NCBI RefSeq assembly: GCF_900107015.1
Contig: NZ_FNOI01000008.1
Coordinates: 1 to 64,000 of the forward strand
Direction: 5' to 3'
Length of the DNA stretch: 64,000 nt
From: Litoreibacter albidus
GTDB taxonomy: Bacteria > Pseudomonadota > Alphaproteobacteria > Rhodobacterales > Rhodobacteraceae
Shown here: one piece after another, positions 8,311-16,832 of the stretch
Layout: every line of letters begins with the position of its first letter
Position numbering within the stretch: the first letter of the stretch is position 1
Made by a program: the position numbers and the translations under genes
Notes under the pieces: generated by a model
Databases searched by the model: none
Seen by the model: the letters and a program-made list of their open reading frames with translations, nothing else
Told to the model about the DNA's origin: nothing

Positions 8311-8325
8311 TCTGACCACGTCAGA
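8311..8325. promoter_or_regulatory. Candidate operator, perfect 6-3-6 inverted repeat
   Basis: TCTGACCACGTCAGA is a perfect palindrome with 6-base arms and a 3-base centre, located in the 155-base gap between the divergent XRE and excisionase genes. That is the expected place and size for an XRE dimer site controlling the island genes. A second, weaker symmetric element (TTCGCGAA) lies at about 8267-8274. Binding is inferred. Confidence 0.5.
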
Positions 8326-8389
8326 AGGTGCAGAACAAGCGATTCCATGCGTGTCGCTGATTCAACTTAAGCGGACAAGGACGACTGAA

Positions 8390-8737
8390 ATGGCAGAGAC
8401 CAACTATTCAGACAGCTCTCAGATCCTGGGGCTTGGGAAAACGCCCGCGCAGTGGGTCGAAGTCATGGCCGGGATGGGGATCGATATTTCGGAACGCACC
8501 TTGCGCGAACGCGCCAATGAGACGGGTGCATTTTATCGCCTTGGGCGAACCATGCTGATCACCCCCGCGCAGATTGATACGATTTTTGAAGGAGGCCAGT
8601 CATGCCGCTCCAAATTTACAAGAGGGGCCACGTTTACTGGGCCAAGGGGTGGATCGAATACAACGGCAGGCCAATCGCCGGCCCATACCGGCGAAGCACT
8701 AAGGCATCTACAGAAGAGGGCGCACGGGACTGGATAA
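8390..8737 (+). CDS. Excisionase-like HTH protein (recombination directionality factor candidate), 115 aa
   Basis: The segment at about residues 15-65 (TPAQWVEVMAG, ISERTLRERANETG, FYRLGRTMLITPAQIDTIF) looks like the winged-helix fold of Xis/AlpA-type proteins that bend att-site DNA. ATG at 8390 gives the compact form; an upstream in-frame ATG at 8351 lacks support. The frame continues 136 bases into the integrase gene in another frame. The overlapping tail (GGSNTTAGQS, ALRHLQKRAHGTG) seems protein-like rather than random. It is transcribed with the integrase and divergently from the XRE gene. Confidence 0.72.
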   Translation: MAETNYSDSSQILGLGKTPAQWVEVMAGMGIDISERTLRERANETGAFYRLGRTMLITPAQIDTIFEGGQSCRSKFTRGATFTGPRGGSNTTAGQSPAHTGEALRHLQKRAHGTG

Positions 8738-9696
8738 ACCATGAGACCGAACGGCAGATCCGTCGCTATGTCGTGGGCGACGAACCGAGCAAGACGTTCT
8801 CCGATGCAATTATGCTCTACAACGCGTCCCCAAAAGCAGCGAAGCAGTTGATCCCGATTGTCGAAGCAATCGGCGACCTGTCGCTGGGCGCAATTTCTGG
8901 TGCACTATTGAAGAGCCTTGGACCAAAGCTGAAACCCAAGGCGTCGACCGATACCTGGTGGCGCGAGATCGTGACGCCAGCGAGTGCGGTGATCAACAAT
9001 GCGCACGAGCTGGAGGGGACGCCGCTAATCCGCGTGAAGCCCTACGACAAGTTTGAGCGGATCGCTCAGGACAAGCGGCGTGGGAAGCTCAGCCGCGTGG
9101 AGCGCACGCCAGCCGACAAGGAATGGATCGAAGCGTTTTGCCGTGCGGCAGATCCATACAATGCAACACTGGTCCGTTTCATGTTTGAAACGGCTGCGCG
9201 GATTGATCAGGCCGTATCGTTGGAGCCTGACGACCTTCGGCCGCATGAAAACAAAGTCCGAGTGAAAGCTCAAAAGGGGCACCCGGAATGCTGGATTACT
9301 GTGTCGCCTCAAATGATGGACGAGCTTCTTGCGTTACCGCCGAAACGCCCGAAGAACCGGAAGACTGGCAAACTGATGAAGGCGCGTGTTTTCGGCTATG
9401 GCAGTTCCACCGGTTACAACACGCGCTGGAAGACGATCTGCCAACGCGCGGGCATTCCGTACCTGTCGGCGCATCCCGCCGGTCGGCATGGGTTCTTCAC
9501 TGAGCTAGTCGTGCGCCAAGGTGTAGACCCGGTCACCGCAGCCAAGGCTGGCGGCTGGTCAGACCCAAATTTGCCCATGCGGATCTATGCCCACGCAGAG
9601 ACCGACGAGGCCGACATCAGGGCGCGTTTTCGTACAAACCACGTACAGGATGACGCTGTACAAATACCCAACTCTAAGAAATCACAAAAGGAATAG
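8602..9696 (+). CDS. Tyrosine site-specific integrase of the island, 364 aa
   Basis: Phage-type tyrosine recombinase that would insert and excise the island at a tRNA gene. Catalytic residues in order: R200 in ETAARIDQA, K225 in VKAQKGHPE, the HxxxRH box HPAGRH (291-296), W319 in GGWSD, and the nucleophile Y329 in MRIYAH. An N-terminal SAM-like core-binding domain precedes them. ATG at 8602 has a good GGAGG ribosome binding site seven to ten bases upstream, inside the excisionase frame. The gene ends 14 bases before the tRNA-derived att sequence at 9711, the usual position for a tRNA-targeting integrase. The family call is secure and the gene looks intact. Confidence 0.95.
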   Translation: MPLQIYKRGHVYWAKGWIEYNGRPIAGPYRRSTKASTEEGARDWINHETERQIRRYVVGDEPSKTFSDAIMLYNASPKAAKQLIPIVEAIGDLSLGAISGALLKSLGPKLKPKASTDTWWREIVTPASAVINNAHELEGTPLIRVKPYDKFERIAQDKRRGKLSRVERTPADKEWIEAFCRAADPYNATLVRFMFETAARIDQAVSLEPDDLRPHENKVRVKAQKGHPECWITVSPQMMDELLALPPKRPKNRKTGKLMKARVFGYGSSTGYNTRWKTICQRAGIPYLSAHPAGRHGFFTELVVRQGVDPVTAAKAGGWSDPNLPMRIYAHAETDEADIRARFRTNHVQDDAVQIPNSKKSQKE

Positions 9697-9710
9697 CGCT
9701 ATGAACGCAT

Positions 9711-9757
9711 CCCTCCTAAGGGGCAGGTTACTGGTTCGAATCCAGTCGGGGCCACCA
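9711..9757 (+). other. Island attachment site: 3'-end fragment of tRNA-Arg(CCT)
   Basis: The sequence holds an anticodon loop CTCCTAA (anticodon CCT), variable region, a complete T arm (ACTGG, TTCGAAT, CCAGT), the acceptor 3' strand CGGGGCC, discriminator A and encoded CCA. The matching 5' acceptor GGCCCCG and the D arm are absent upstream, and the 5' side of the anticodon stem does not pair. It is therefore a partial duplicate, not a working tRNA. Its orientation says the intact tRNA gene lies at the other end of the island, to the left of this window. Confidence 0.88.
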
Positions 9758-9761
9758 TTTC

Positions 9762-10661
9762 TCATGGGCGTTCCAGGATGTGGTCAGGCTTGATACCGGA
9801 TTTGGCGATGGCGCTTTCCACGTTTTGGCCTGCGAAAAATCCGTAGCCAGCTATCAGGGCAGAGGCGACGCCAGCGTTCTGCGCTCCAAGGATGTCGGTG
9901 TGTAAGCTGTCGCCGACCATCAACACACGTGCGCGCTTAATCTCGGGGGCGAGCCGTTGGAACGCCAGATCGTATATATCTAGGAACGGCTTGCCGAAGA
10001 AACGTGGCGTGACGCCGGTCCCATTCGCGAGGCGATGTGCGAAGTGGCCCGGTTCAATAGAGAAACCTGTCTCACGGGGGGCGACGATGTCGGGATTTCC
10101 GACCCAGACAGGGCGCGGGCGATCCCTTAGCGCGGCAGTCAACAGGGCTTGGCGATGCTCCGTCCAAACGGCGCTGCCGATCATCAGAAAGCCGTCGACC
10201 TGCGTGTAGATGGCAGGATCATCGTCCAGATAGGTCACGTCCAGCCCTTCGAAGTCCTGCAAGCCAGCACTTGGCGTGGCCATTAAGCCCCATTTCATAG
10301 GTCCGGCTGGTTGCGGCGCCGCCAGAAGGGCCGCGCGGCTGGTTATGACATCTTCGGGTGCAAAGCCGTAGCCAAGGCGATGGTACTTTTCCATCAACGT
10401 CGCATGCGGGAAGCCCGCGGCGTTGGAGACCACTATAACACGTTTCCCGCGCGCTTTGAGGCTGGCGACCCGCTCAACGACGCCGGGAATTGCGGTCTCT
10501 CCGATATTCAGGACGCCAAAGGCATCTAGGAAGAACGCGTCGTAGCTGTCTGCAACGTCGTCCAGTGTTTCCGAGCGAGTGGCGGCTTTACGCCCAGTTG
10601 CAGGACTCGGCAGGCGGTGCCGAACCGCCTCATAGGCCGCGAAGGCGGTTTCAGTATCCAT
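9762..10661 (-). CDS. HAD-superfamily class IIA phosphatase (TIGR01459-like), 299 aa
   Basis: A sugar- or glycerol-phosphate type phosphatase of the NagD/pyridoxal-phosphatase branch. HAD motif I is DAFGVL (in AFFLDAFGVLNIGE), motif II is VIVVSNAAG, the Lys motif is GKPFLDIY and motif III is VLMVGDSLHTDILGA. ATG at 10661 begins five bases after the preceding permease stop, so it is the last gene of the phosphonate-type transporter operon. A longer frame to 10703 would overlap that permease. It probably releases phosphate from whatever organic P compound the transporter brings in. The substrate is unknown. Confidence 0.85.
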   Translation of the reverse strand: MDTETAFAAYEAVRHRLPSPATGRKAATRSETLDDVADSYDAFFLDAFGVLNIGETAIPGVVERVASLKARGKRVIVVSNAAGFPHATLMEKYHRLGYGFAPEDVITSRAALLAAPQPAGPMKWGLMATPSAGLQDFEGLDVTYLDDDPAIYTQVDGFLMIGSAVWTEHRQALLTAALRDRPRPVWVGNPDIVAPRETGFSIEPGHFAHRLANGTGVTPRFFGKPFLDIYDLAFQRLAPEIKRARVLMVGDSLHTDILGAQNAGVASALIAGYGFFAGQNVESAIAKSGIKPDHILERP

Positions 10662-10666
10662 GCCGC

Positions 10667-11482
10667 TCAAATGATTGCCCCGCGCACTTTTGCCGACACC
10701 CATTCACTGATCACCACGGCTGCGAGGATAACCAGCAGGATCAGGCTGACTTGCGGCCACGCCAGAACATTCAGGGATGCCGACAGTTGCAGGCCGATCC
10801 CACCGGCACCGACAAGGCCCAGCACGGTCGACTCCCGAATGTTGATGTCCCAGCGGAACACGGCGATGCCCGCGAAGGCTGGCATGATCTGCGGCACGAT
10901 ACCGAACGCCATAACCTGCCAGCGGGACGCACCCGTTGCGGTGATCGCCTCGACTTGGACGGAATCAATCTCCTCAATCGCCTCGTATAGCAACTTTGCG
11001 CAAAACCCGATCGATCGTATCGCGATGGCGACGACGCCCGCAAAGACGCCGGGGCCGATGATGGCGATAAGCAGAAGCGCCCAGATCAGAGAGTTGATGG
11101 ACCGTGTCGCGACGATGATGAACAGGGCGACGGGCCGGATGAAAAGTTTGGAGGGTGTTGTATTGTGCGCCGCTAGAAAGGCCACCGGCACGGCCAAGCA
11201 TAGCGAGATCAGCGTGCCCAGCGTCGCGATGTTCAACGTGTCCCAGATGGGGCGACCCAACTGGGTGATGTATTCCCATTTTGGTGGCGTTGCGCGTGAC
11301 CAGATATCGCCTGCAATGCGCGGTGCATCCCACACGAAAAACCACGTGGTGGAATTTGATATCTGCATCCAGCAGTAGGCGAATACGGCCAACCCGCCGA
11401 GCCACATCGCGGAGTGTGCCAGGGTTTGTTTAAACGTGCGCCGGTGCCAGACGGTGGTGTCGTCGTGTTGCGTTACAGGCAT
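10667..11482 (-). CDS. phnE: Phosphonate-type ABC transporter permease (second PhnE), 271 aa
   Basis: Inner-membrane permease of a PhnE-type importer with about six transmembrane helices. The EAA-type loop that contacts the ATPase reads GASRWQVMAFGIVPQ, and it is followed by [15 protein letters not shown], a hallmark of PhnE. Its ATG overlaps the stop of the first permease by one base (TAATG), so the two are translationally coupled and probably form a heterodimer. Paired PhnE genes are common in alphaproteobacteria. Confidence 0.92.
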   Translation of the reverse strand: MPVTQHDDTTVWHRRTFKQTLAHSAMWLGGLAVFAYCWMQISNSTTWFFVWDAPRIAGDIWSRATPPKWEYITQLGRPIWDTLNIATLGTLISLCLAVPVAFLAAHNTTPSKLFIRPVALFIIVATRSINSLIWALLLIAIIGPGVFAGVVAIAIRSIGFCAKLLYEAIEEIDSVQVEAITATGASRWQVMAFGIVPQIMPAFAGIAVFRWDINIRESTVLGLVGAGGIGLQLSASLNVLAWPQVSLILLVILAAVVISEWVSAKVRGAII

Positions 11483-12294
11483 TACTGGACCCTCGCGCGA
11501 ACTATGCCGGAGATATATTCCAGCGCCATGACGATCACGATGATCAAGATAAGGATCGCGGCAGCGGTGTCGTACTCATACCGATCGAAGGCTGTATTCA
11601 GAGTAGCCCCGATCCCACCGGCACCAACCAGCCCCAAGATAGCACTTTCACGGAAATTGATGTCCAAGCGGTAGATGGACAGGCCTACGAGCCGCGGCAT
11701 GACCTGCGGTTGTACCCCGTAGTTGACCCACTGCGCCCAACGCGCACCGGAGGCACGAATGGCCTCGACCTGAACGCGGTCCATGCTTTCGATGTCTTCG
11801 GCGAGCAGCTTGGACAGGAAGCCGATGGTGGCGAAGCTAAGCGTTAAGAAACCCGCAAGCGGGCCAAAGCCAAAGATTGCGACCAGCAGGATCGCCACGA
11901 TAATTTCTTGCAGCGCACGGCTGATAGCTACGATGCCACGACAGATCAGGTAGACTGGTAGCGGCGCGATGTTGCGTGCCGCGCCTAAACCGATGGGGAT
12001 AGAGATCAAAATGCCAACGACGGATGCGGCCACCGTGATGATGATGCTTTCCATCAGCCCGCCCCATATGTCGGAGGACCGTGAGGTGAAGTCAGGACTG
12101 GTGAACGCCAGCACGAACTGCGCGCCGCGATCCAGCCCCGCGTAGACGCGGGCCCAGTTGATGTCGATCGTCATGTAAGCGGCGATCAAATAGGCAAAAA
12201 ACGCGATGACCAAACCCCACCGTAGGATCGGGTTTGATATGAAGGGCGGCCGCTTCCACGGCTGGCCAATTACGGTGTCTAGATGCGTGCTCAC
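11482..12294 (-). CDS. phnE: Phosphonate-type ABC transporter permease (first PhnE), 270 aa
   Basis: Integral membrane permease with an N-terminal helix (about 27-45) and the PhnE-type core. It contains [18 protein letters not shown]-like loop sequence ([18 protein letters not shown]) and [15 protein letters not shown] near the C-terminus. It is clearly paralogous to the next gene. Its ATG overlaps the phnC stop by four bases (ATGA). Together with PhnC and PhnD it imports phosphonate, phosphite or a phosphate ester. Confidence 0.92.
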   Translation of the reverse strand: MSTHLDTVIGQPWKRPPFISNPILRWGLVIAFFAYLIAAYMTIDINWARVYAGLDRGAQFVLAFTSPDFTSRSSDIWGGLMESIIITVAASVVGILISIPIGLGAARNIAPLPVYLICRGIVAISRALQEIIVAILLVAIFGFGPLAGFLTLSFATIGFLSKLLAEDIESMDRVQVEAIRASGARWAQWVNYGVQPQVMPRLVGLSIYRLDINFRESAILGLVGAGGIGATLNTAFDRYEYDTAAAILILIIVIVMALEYISGIVRARVQ

Positions 12295-13073
12295 TGGGCG
12301 ACCTCTTCGTCGTCTTTCTTGATGGTCGCTTCCCAGTCTTCCTCGCCGTAGATGGTGGTCAAGACGTCCGGCACCAAAGCTTCTGGCGGGCCGTCGAATT
12401 CAACGGCTCCGAACCGCAAGCCGACCACGCGTTGCACAAACATCTGTGCAAGGGCGACGTCGTGAATGTTGATGATGGCCGCTAGTCCGCGCTCTGCGCA
12501 AAGCTCGCAAATCAGGCGCATGATCTGGCGGCTGGTTTTCGGGTCGAGGGATGCTGTTGGCTCATCCACAAGCAGCAGCTTGGGATTTTGGATCAGGGCG
12601 CGGCAAATGCCAACGCGTTGGCGCTGGCCGCCTGATAGCTCGTCCGCGCGTTTGTCAGCCATTGCCAAAAGGCCAACACGGTCAAGCAACCTGAATGCTT
12701 CATCTACGTCGGACTGTGGAAAGCGGCGGGTTAAGCTGCGCCAAAACCCGACATACCCCAATCTACCGGACAGTACGTTTTCCATGACCGTCAACCGTTC
12801 GACCAAGGCGTATTCTTGAAAGATCATGCCCATTTCGCGCCGCGCACGGCGAAGACCGGATGAGTTCAGTTTGGTCAGCTCTGTATCGCCAAGCCAGACC
12901 TCGCCCGACGTTGGCTCTACAAGGCGGTTGATGCACCGGATCAGCGTCGACTTACCAGCACCCGATGGTCCGATCAGCGCAAGCACTTGGCCCTCCGGCA
13001 CTTCGAGTTCGATTGATTTCAAAGCCTGATCGCCCGTGGCGTAGGTTTTCACGAGCTTCTTGAGTTTCAGCAT
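12291..13073 (-). CDS. phnC: Phosphonate-type ABC transporter ATP-binding protein PhnC, 260 aa
   Basis: Cytoplasmic ATPase that powers the importer. Walker A is GPSGAGKST, the Q-loop is in [12 protein letters not shown], the ABC signature is [15 protein letters not shown] and Walker B is [12 protein letters not shown], followed by the switch His (NIHDVALA). The loop [13 protein letters not shown] is typical of PhnC. ATG at 13073 starts at the conserved [10 protein letters not shown] strand; the frame is open to 13109 but the extra 12 residues are not conserved. It is separated from phnD by a hairpin-containing gap. Confidence 0.93.
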   Translation of the reverse strand: MLKLKKLVKTYATGDQALKSIELEVPEGQVLALIGPSGAGKSTLIRCINRLVEPTSGEVWLGDTELTKLNSSGLRRARREMGMIFQEYALVERLTVMENVLSGRLGYVGFWRSLTRRFPQSDVDEAFRLLDRVGLLAMADKRADELSGGQRQRVGICRALIQNPKLLLVDEPTASLDPKTSRQIMRLICELCAERGLAAIINIHDVALAQMFVQRVVGLRFGAVEFDGPPEALVPDVLTTIYGEEDWEATIKKDDEEVAQ

Positions 13074-13101
13074 ATCCAGCCTCAGTTGACTTAGGTTTAT
13101 A

Positions 13102-13127
13102 GGCGGCACCCTTCGTCGGGCACCGCC
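13102..13127 (-). promoter_or_regulatory. Intercistronic hairpin between phnD and phnC
   Basis: GGCGG (13102-13106) pairs with CCGCC (13123-13127), and the inner CCC/GGG adds three more pairs across a two-by-two internal loop. No T-run follows on the minus strand, so it is not a standard terminator. A hairpin here commonly protects the upstream binding-protein mRNA and so lets it be made in excess of the transporter core. That role is inferred. Confidence 0.5.
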
Positions 13128-13140
13128 ATTTGTTATTCGC

Positions 13141-14118
13141 TTACTGGCAGGAGTAGCTTACACCGTTGGCCGCATCGATCTTGCGGATTACGTCCCAAAA
13201 TTCCTTGTAGTTCATTTCAAGGAACTGCTCTTCGCCGGATTTTTTGAACTCTTCCTGAAGGGTGGTCCCCTCCCAATCAAAGCTGAAGAAAGCATCTTTG
13301 ATCTTGGCCTGAAGCTCTGGCTTGAGATTGTAAACAGTACCAAATCCGGTCGTCGGGAATGTTTGCGATTTGTAGATCGATACCACCTGTTCTGGCTTGA
13401 TGACGTCACGCTCAATCATCCGTTGCATGACGGAGTTTGCAACAGCACCGGCCATGTAATCTTTGTTGGCTACGCCGAGGATGGTGTTGTCATGCTTGCC
13501 AGAGAACGCAGGCTCGAAGTCGCGCTCTGCGACCAGATCGTATTCGGACTTCAGGATTGCAGACGGTGCCTTGAAGCCGGAGTTGGACGTCGGCGAAGAA
13601 AACGCAAGTTGCTTGCCTTTAATGTCTTCTACACCCGCGATGCCGGACTCTGGATAGGTGATGATTTCCATCTCATACCCGAAATGCCCATCTTTGGAGG
13701 CCATGATTGTGAACGGTCTGAAGCCGGCACAGTTCACCGCGAGCGGGTTGGAGCCGGTGTTGAATCCGGAGATATGCAACCTGCCGGAGCGCATCGCTTC
13801 GATCTGGGCGGCGTTGGATTGAACAGGGAAGAACACAACGTCTTTGCCAGTGGTTTCCTCTAGGTGCGACAGGAAATCAGACCATGCGGTTTTGTACACG
13901 GCTGGGTCTTCAACCGGCGTGTATGCAAAGATCAGCGGGTTAGGGTCCAGCAGTTCGGATGCGTCCTCTGGAATGTCCGCGATCAAGTCGCCGTCACGGT
14001 CACAATAGCGTGCATCCAAGTCGCCGTGCGGGCAGTCTTGCGCCCACGCACCTGTTGCAGAGATCGTCAGGGCCGCTACGGCGCCTGTCGCTGCGAGTAT
14101 TCGTTTTAGTACAGTCAT
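13141..14118 (-). CDS. phnD: Phosphonate/phosphite-type ABC transporter substrate-binding protein PhnD, 325 aa
   Basis: Periplasmic binding protein with a Sec signal peptide ([20 protein letters not shown], cleavage near AWA-QD). It has the PhnD-like core: [43 protein letters not shown] and [10 protein letters not shown], which form the anion pocket at the hinge. Between signal peptide and core lies an acidic insert with [11 protein letters not shown], resembling a calcium-binding DxDxDG loop; two Cys (CPHG and YCDRD) flank it. It heads the transporter operon just downstream of the DeoR gene. The exact ligand cannot be told from sequence. Confidence 0.92.
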   Translation of the reverse strand: MTVLKRILAATGAVAALTISATGAWAQDCPHGDLDARYCDRDGDLIADIPEDASELLDPNPLIFAYTPVEDPAVYKTAWSDFLSHLEETTGKDVVFFPVQSNAAQIEAMRSGRLHISGFNTGSNPLAVNCAGFRPFTIMASKDGHFGYEMEIITYPESGIAGVEDIKGKQLAFSSPTSNSGFKAPSAILKSEYDLVAERDFEPAFSGKHDNTILGVANKDYMAGAVANSVMQRMIERDVIKPEQVVSIYKSQTFPTTGFGTVYNLKPELQAKIKDAFFSFDWEGTTLQEEFKKSGEEQFLEMNYKEFWDVIRKIDAANGVSYSCQ

Positions 14119-14177
14119 TTTTCTTCTCCCTTGGTTTTATTAACGCGCCTGCCGTCCTCCCAGCGGGCGCGGTCGTC

Positions 14178-14990
14178 TTATCGTGCCACTAACACCTCGA
14201 CGTTTGAATGCCGCAGTGATTTCGCGAGTTCGGCCGTCGGGTCCTGATCCGATACGACCGATGTGAGGTCCGATAGGTTGCCGATCTGGGCGAGGCCTTC
14301 ACGCCCGAACTTCCGCCCGTCAATGAGCAGGTGGGACATGCGGCACTGGCGAAGCATTGTCCGCTTTACAGCTGCAAACCCGCGGATGGTTTCCGATGGT
14401 CCTCCCTCCGACAGACCAGATGCGCCGATAAGGCACCTGTCCACGGAGTGACGCTGAAGAAACTCGACGGCGTCGGTCCCGACAACGGCGGACTCGGATG
14501 ACAGGTAATCGCCCGGACACACCACAACGTTCGCAGCGTCACTTTGGCCTAGGGCCATAGCCACGGGAAAACTGTTGGTGAACACGGTGCAGGGCGTGCC
14601 ATCAAACGCCAGAAAGCGGGCCAGCTGTAGCGTCGTGGCGCCGGAATCGACCATGAGTGTTTCACCGGGTTGCACTAAATTTGCGGCCAATCGGCCTATG
14701 CGCTCACGCTCGTTCACGCGGTCTGTTGCGCGTTCATTAAATGACGGGTAGCGGCCAGAGATAATGGCGGATGCGCCGCCATGTGCGCGGTCAAGAAGCC
14801 CGTCGTCGCTAAGCTTTCCGATATCGCGCCGCACCGTTTCTGCAGAGACCCGAAAGTGATCGGCCAGTTCCGAAATCCTGACGTGAGGGCGCAACCTTAG
14901 CTCAAGCAAGATGTGCTTGCGCCGCTCTTGCTTACGCAGCTTTGGCCGCGTTTCAAGGTCAACATCGGTTGGTATGTTACCCACTGGCAT
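14178..14990 (-). CDS. DeoR-family transcriptional regulator, 270 aa
   Basis: An N-terminal winged HTH (about 24-75: ISELADHFRVSAETVRRDI, then DGLLDRAHGGA) is followed by the DeoR sugar-phosphate sensor domain with MVDSGATTLQLAR, CTVFTNSFPVA and DRCLIGASGLSEGG. Such regulators respond to phosphorylated intermediates, which fits an operon ending in a HAD phosphatase. It lies 59 bases upstream of phnD on the same strand and divergent to the Na/Pi symporter, so it may control both. No Pho box was recognised nearby, which leaves this regulator as the likely control. Confidence 0.9.
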   Translation of the reverse strand: MPVGNIPTDVDLETRPKLRKQERRKHILLELRLRPHVRISELADHFRVSAETVRRDIGKLSDDGLLDRAHGGASAIISGRYPSFNERATDRVNERERIGRLAANLVQPGETLMVDSGATTLQLARFLAFDGTPCTVFTNSFPVAMALGQSDAANVVVCPGDYLSSESAVVGTDAVEFLQRHSVDRCLIGASGLSEGGPSETIRGFAAVKRTMLRQCRMSHLLIDGRKFGREGLAQIGNLSDLTSVVSDQDPTAELAKSLRHSNVEVLVAR

Positions 14991-15041
14991 TTATGTCAGA
15001 ATCCCCCACCTCGTAATCAAAACTGTGAGGTTCCCCACATT

Positions 15042-15058
15042 ATTGCAAGAAATAATGT
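15042..15058. promoter_or_regulatory. Candidate operator in the deoR / Na-Pi symporter intergenic region
   Basis: An AT-rich imperfect palindrome (ATTATT, five bases, AAATAAT) lies in the 185-base gap between the divergent deoR-like and symporter genes. TTGCA half-sites occur nearby. It is the most symmetric element there and could be the DeoR site or part of overlapping promoters. Support is weak. Confidence 0.3.
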
Positions 15059-15175
15059 TGCATATTGCAGATTTAGATGCTCCGATTAGGTGGATAGCCG
15101 CCGCGTAGCGCCTTGGGCGCACGGTGACCACGTGGCATCGGATTGTGTTTCTCAACTTGAATCGGACGAAGCCCA

Positions 15176-16825
15176 GTGATCCAAATCATCGGAAATCTAG
15201 CGGGTGCGATCGCGCTTTTGTTGTGGTCCGTCAGACTGGTGCGCACGGGTATAGAGCGTGGCTTCTCCGGTCCGCTGCGCACGGGTGTGCGGCGCGCGTC
15301 CCAGAACAATGCGACCGCCGCCGGAAGCGGCCTGATCGCTGCGATTGCGATGCAGAGTTCCACCGCGGTTGCCATGCTGGTTGCCGGATTTGTCTCCGCA
15401 GGAGCATTGCCGCTGGGCAGCAGCCTTGCCGTCATCTTGGGCGCGGATTTGGGGTCTGCTATTGCCGCAAGAATTTTGCTAACGCCGATCTCTGCCTTGG
15501 TCCCGCTGCTGCTGGTGATCGGTGTCACCTTCTTTTTAAAAGGACGCACAAGACGGGCAAAGCAATCGGGCCGCATTGTGATCGGTATCGCATTGGTGCT
15601 GACCTCATTGTCGATGATCCGCGTGGCGACTGCCCCGCTGCAGGACAGTCAGGCGACAGAAGTTGTGTTTTCCTATCTCGCGCAGGATCTATTGACGTCG
15701 TTCCTGATCGGGGCGGTGTTGGCATGGGCCACGCATTCAAGTGTCGCAACAGTCCTCGCGGTAGTAGCGATGGCGTCGGAAGGCCTGCTGTTGGCACCAG
15801 TTGCGGCAGCCATTGTTTTGGGGGCCAACTTCGGTGGGGCGACCATTCCGGTCTTGCTTACCCTAACAGGCACGCAGGCGGCGAAATGCGTGATGCTCGC
15901 CAATCTGTTCATACGTGGCGGCGGCGCATTGCTAGCGTTACTTGCCCTTCTTCAATGGCAGGCGTTGATTGCATTGCTTGGGTCAACCGCCGCTGTGCAG
16001 TCGATCAATTTGCACCTCGCGTTCAATGCGGTCGTCCTCTTTGCAGGTATGGTTTTTATCCGTCCCGCATTGCACATCGTCTCCGCGGTTTTACCAAAAG
16101 CAGCCCCGTCCAAGCCGCGCCGTATTAGCGCGCTAGACCCGACATTAACCGACCTCGACCGCGCGCTGGCCTGCGCCGCGCGTGAGGTGCTGGAGATGGG
16201 GGAGCAGGTTCACGGTATGCTAACGCCCGTTCTTGGGCTGTTTCGCGATTGGGATGAGGATGTCCTGACCGCTATCCGCGAGAGCGAGGATGAAGTTGAC
16301 CGCATGCACTTCGAGGTGAAGCTCTATATTGCGCGGCTTCAGGAGGGGGTTTTGACCGCGGACCAAGCACGCCGTGCGATGGATATTGCGAGTATCTCGA
16401 ACCACCTTGAGGACGCAGGGGACCAAGTCTCCACAAATCTGATCGACTTCGCCCAACGCCTCCATGCGAACGGGCTGTCGTTTTCGGATGAGGGCTGGCG
16501 CGATCTGTGTGATTTCCACGATCAGGTGCTGTCCAACGTCCAGCTTGGGCTGAATGTGCTCATGACCGGCGACGCGGAGGCGGCAATCCAGCTGGTAGAA
16601 GAGAAAGACCGTGCCCGCGAGGCGGAGCAACGGCTACAAGCCCATCACCTAGATCGGTTGCGTAGTGGTAATACCGCGAGCGTGGAGACCAGCAGCCTGC
16701 ACCAAGAAACCATTCGGGCCCTCAAGCAAGTCAACACCGCATTCACCTACGTGGCCTATCCTATTGTGGAAGCCACTGGTGGCCTGCTGTCGAGCCGCCT
16801 TGCGACACCGGACGACGCATCCTAA
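15176..16825 (+). CDS. Na/Pi cotransporter family protein with PhoU-like domain, 549 aa
   Basis: Inner-membrane phosphate symporter of the NptA/YjbB type. The N-terminal about 310 residues hold two inverted Na/Pi repeats with the characteristic QSSTA motif (IAMQSSTAVAM) and its partner THSSVAT (AWATHSSVATVLA). After about residue 330 comes a cytoplasmic helical PhoU-like domain. The start is a GTG at 15176 with only weak ribosome-binding sequence. It is divergent from deoR-phnDCEE, consistent with a shared phosphorus role. In E. coli the YjbB relative favours phosphate export under some conditions, so direction is open. Confidence 0.9.
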   Translation: MIQIIGNLAGAIALLLWSVRLVRTGIERGFSGPLRTGVRRASQNNATAAGSGLIAAIAMQSSTAVAMLVAGFVSAGALPLGSSLAVILGADLGSAIAARILLTPISALVPLLLVIGVTFFLKGRTRRAKQSGRIVIGIALVLTSLSMIRVATAPLQDSQATEVVFSYLAQDLLTSFLIGAVLAWATHSSVATVLAVVAMASEGLLLAPVAAAIVLGANFGGATIPVLLTLTGTQAAKCVMLANLFIRGGGALLALLALLQWQALIALLGSTAAVQSINLHLAFNAVVLFAGMVFIRPALHIVSAVLPKAAPSKPRRISALDPTLTDLDRALACAAREVLEMGEQVHGMLTPVLGLFRDWDEDVLTAIRESEDEVDRMHFEVKLYIARLQEGVLTADQARRAMDIASISNHLEDAGDQVSTNLIDFAQRLHANGLSFSDEGWRDLCDFHDQVLSNVQLGLNVLMTGDAEAAIQLVEEKDRAREAEQRLQAHHLDRLRSGNTASVETSSLHQETIRALKQVNTAFTYVAYPIVEATGGLLSSRLATPDDAS

Positions 16826-16832
16826 CGGGCCG

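Noticed and set aside
9701-9757. Complete tRNA gene
   Set aside because: The 5' acceptor strand and D arm are missing and the anticodon stem does not pair, so only an att fragment is present.
1-9757. CRISPR array or retron in the island
   Set aside because: No regularly spaced repeats and no reverse transcriptase or Cas-like ORF were seen.
14991-15175. Pho box in the phosphorus locus
   Set aside because: No pair of CTGTCAT-like repeats at 11-base spacing could be found by eye.
15124-16128. 334-residue frame overlapping the Na/Pi symporter in another frame
   Set aside because: Cys/Arg-rich translation with no membrane pattern, while the symporter frame has clear QSSTA motifs.
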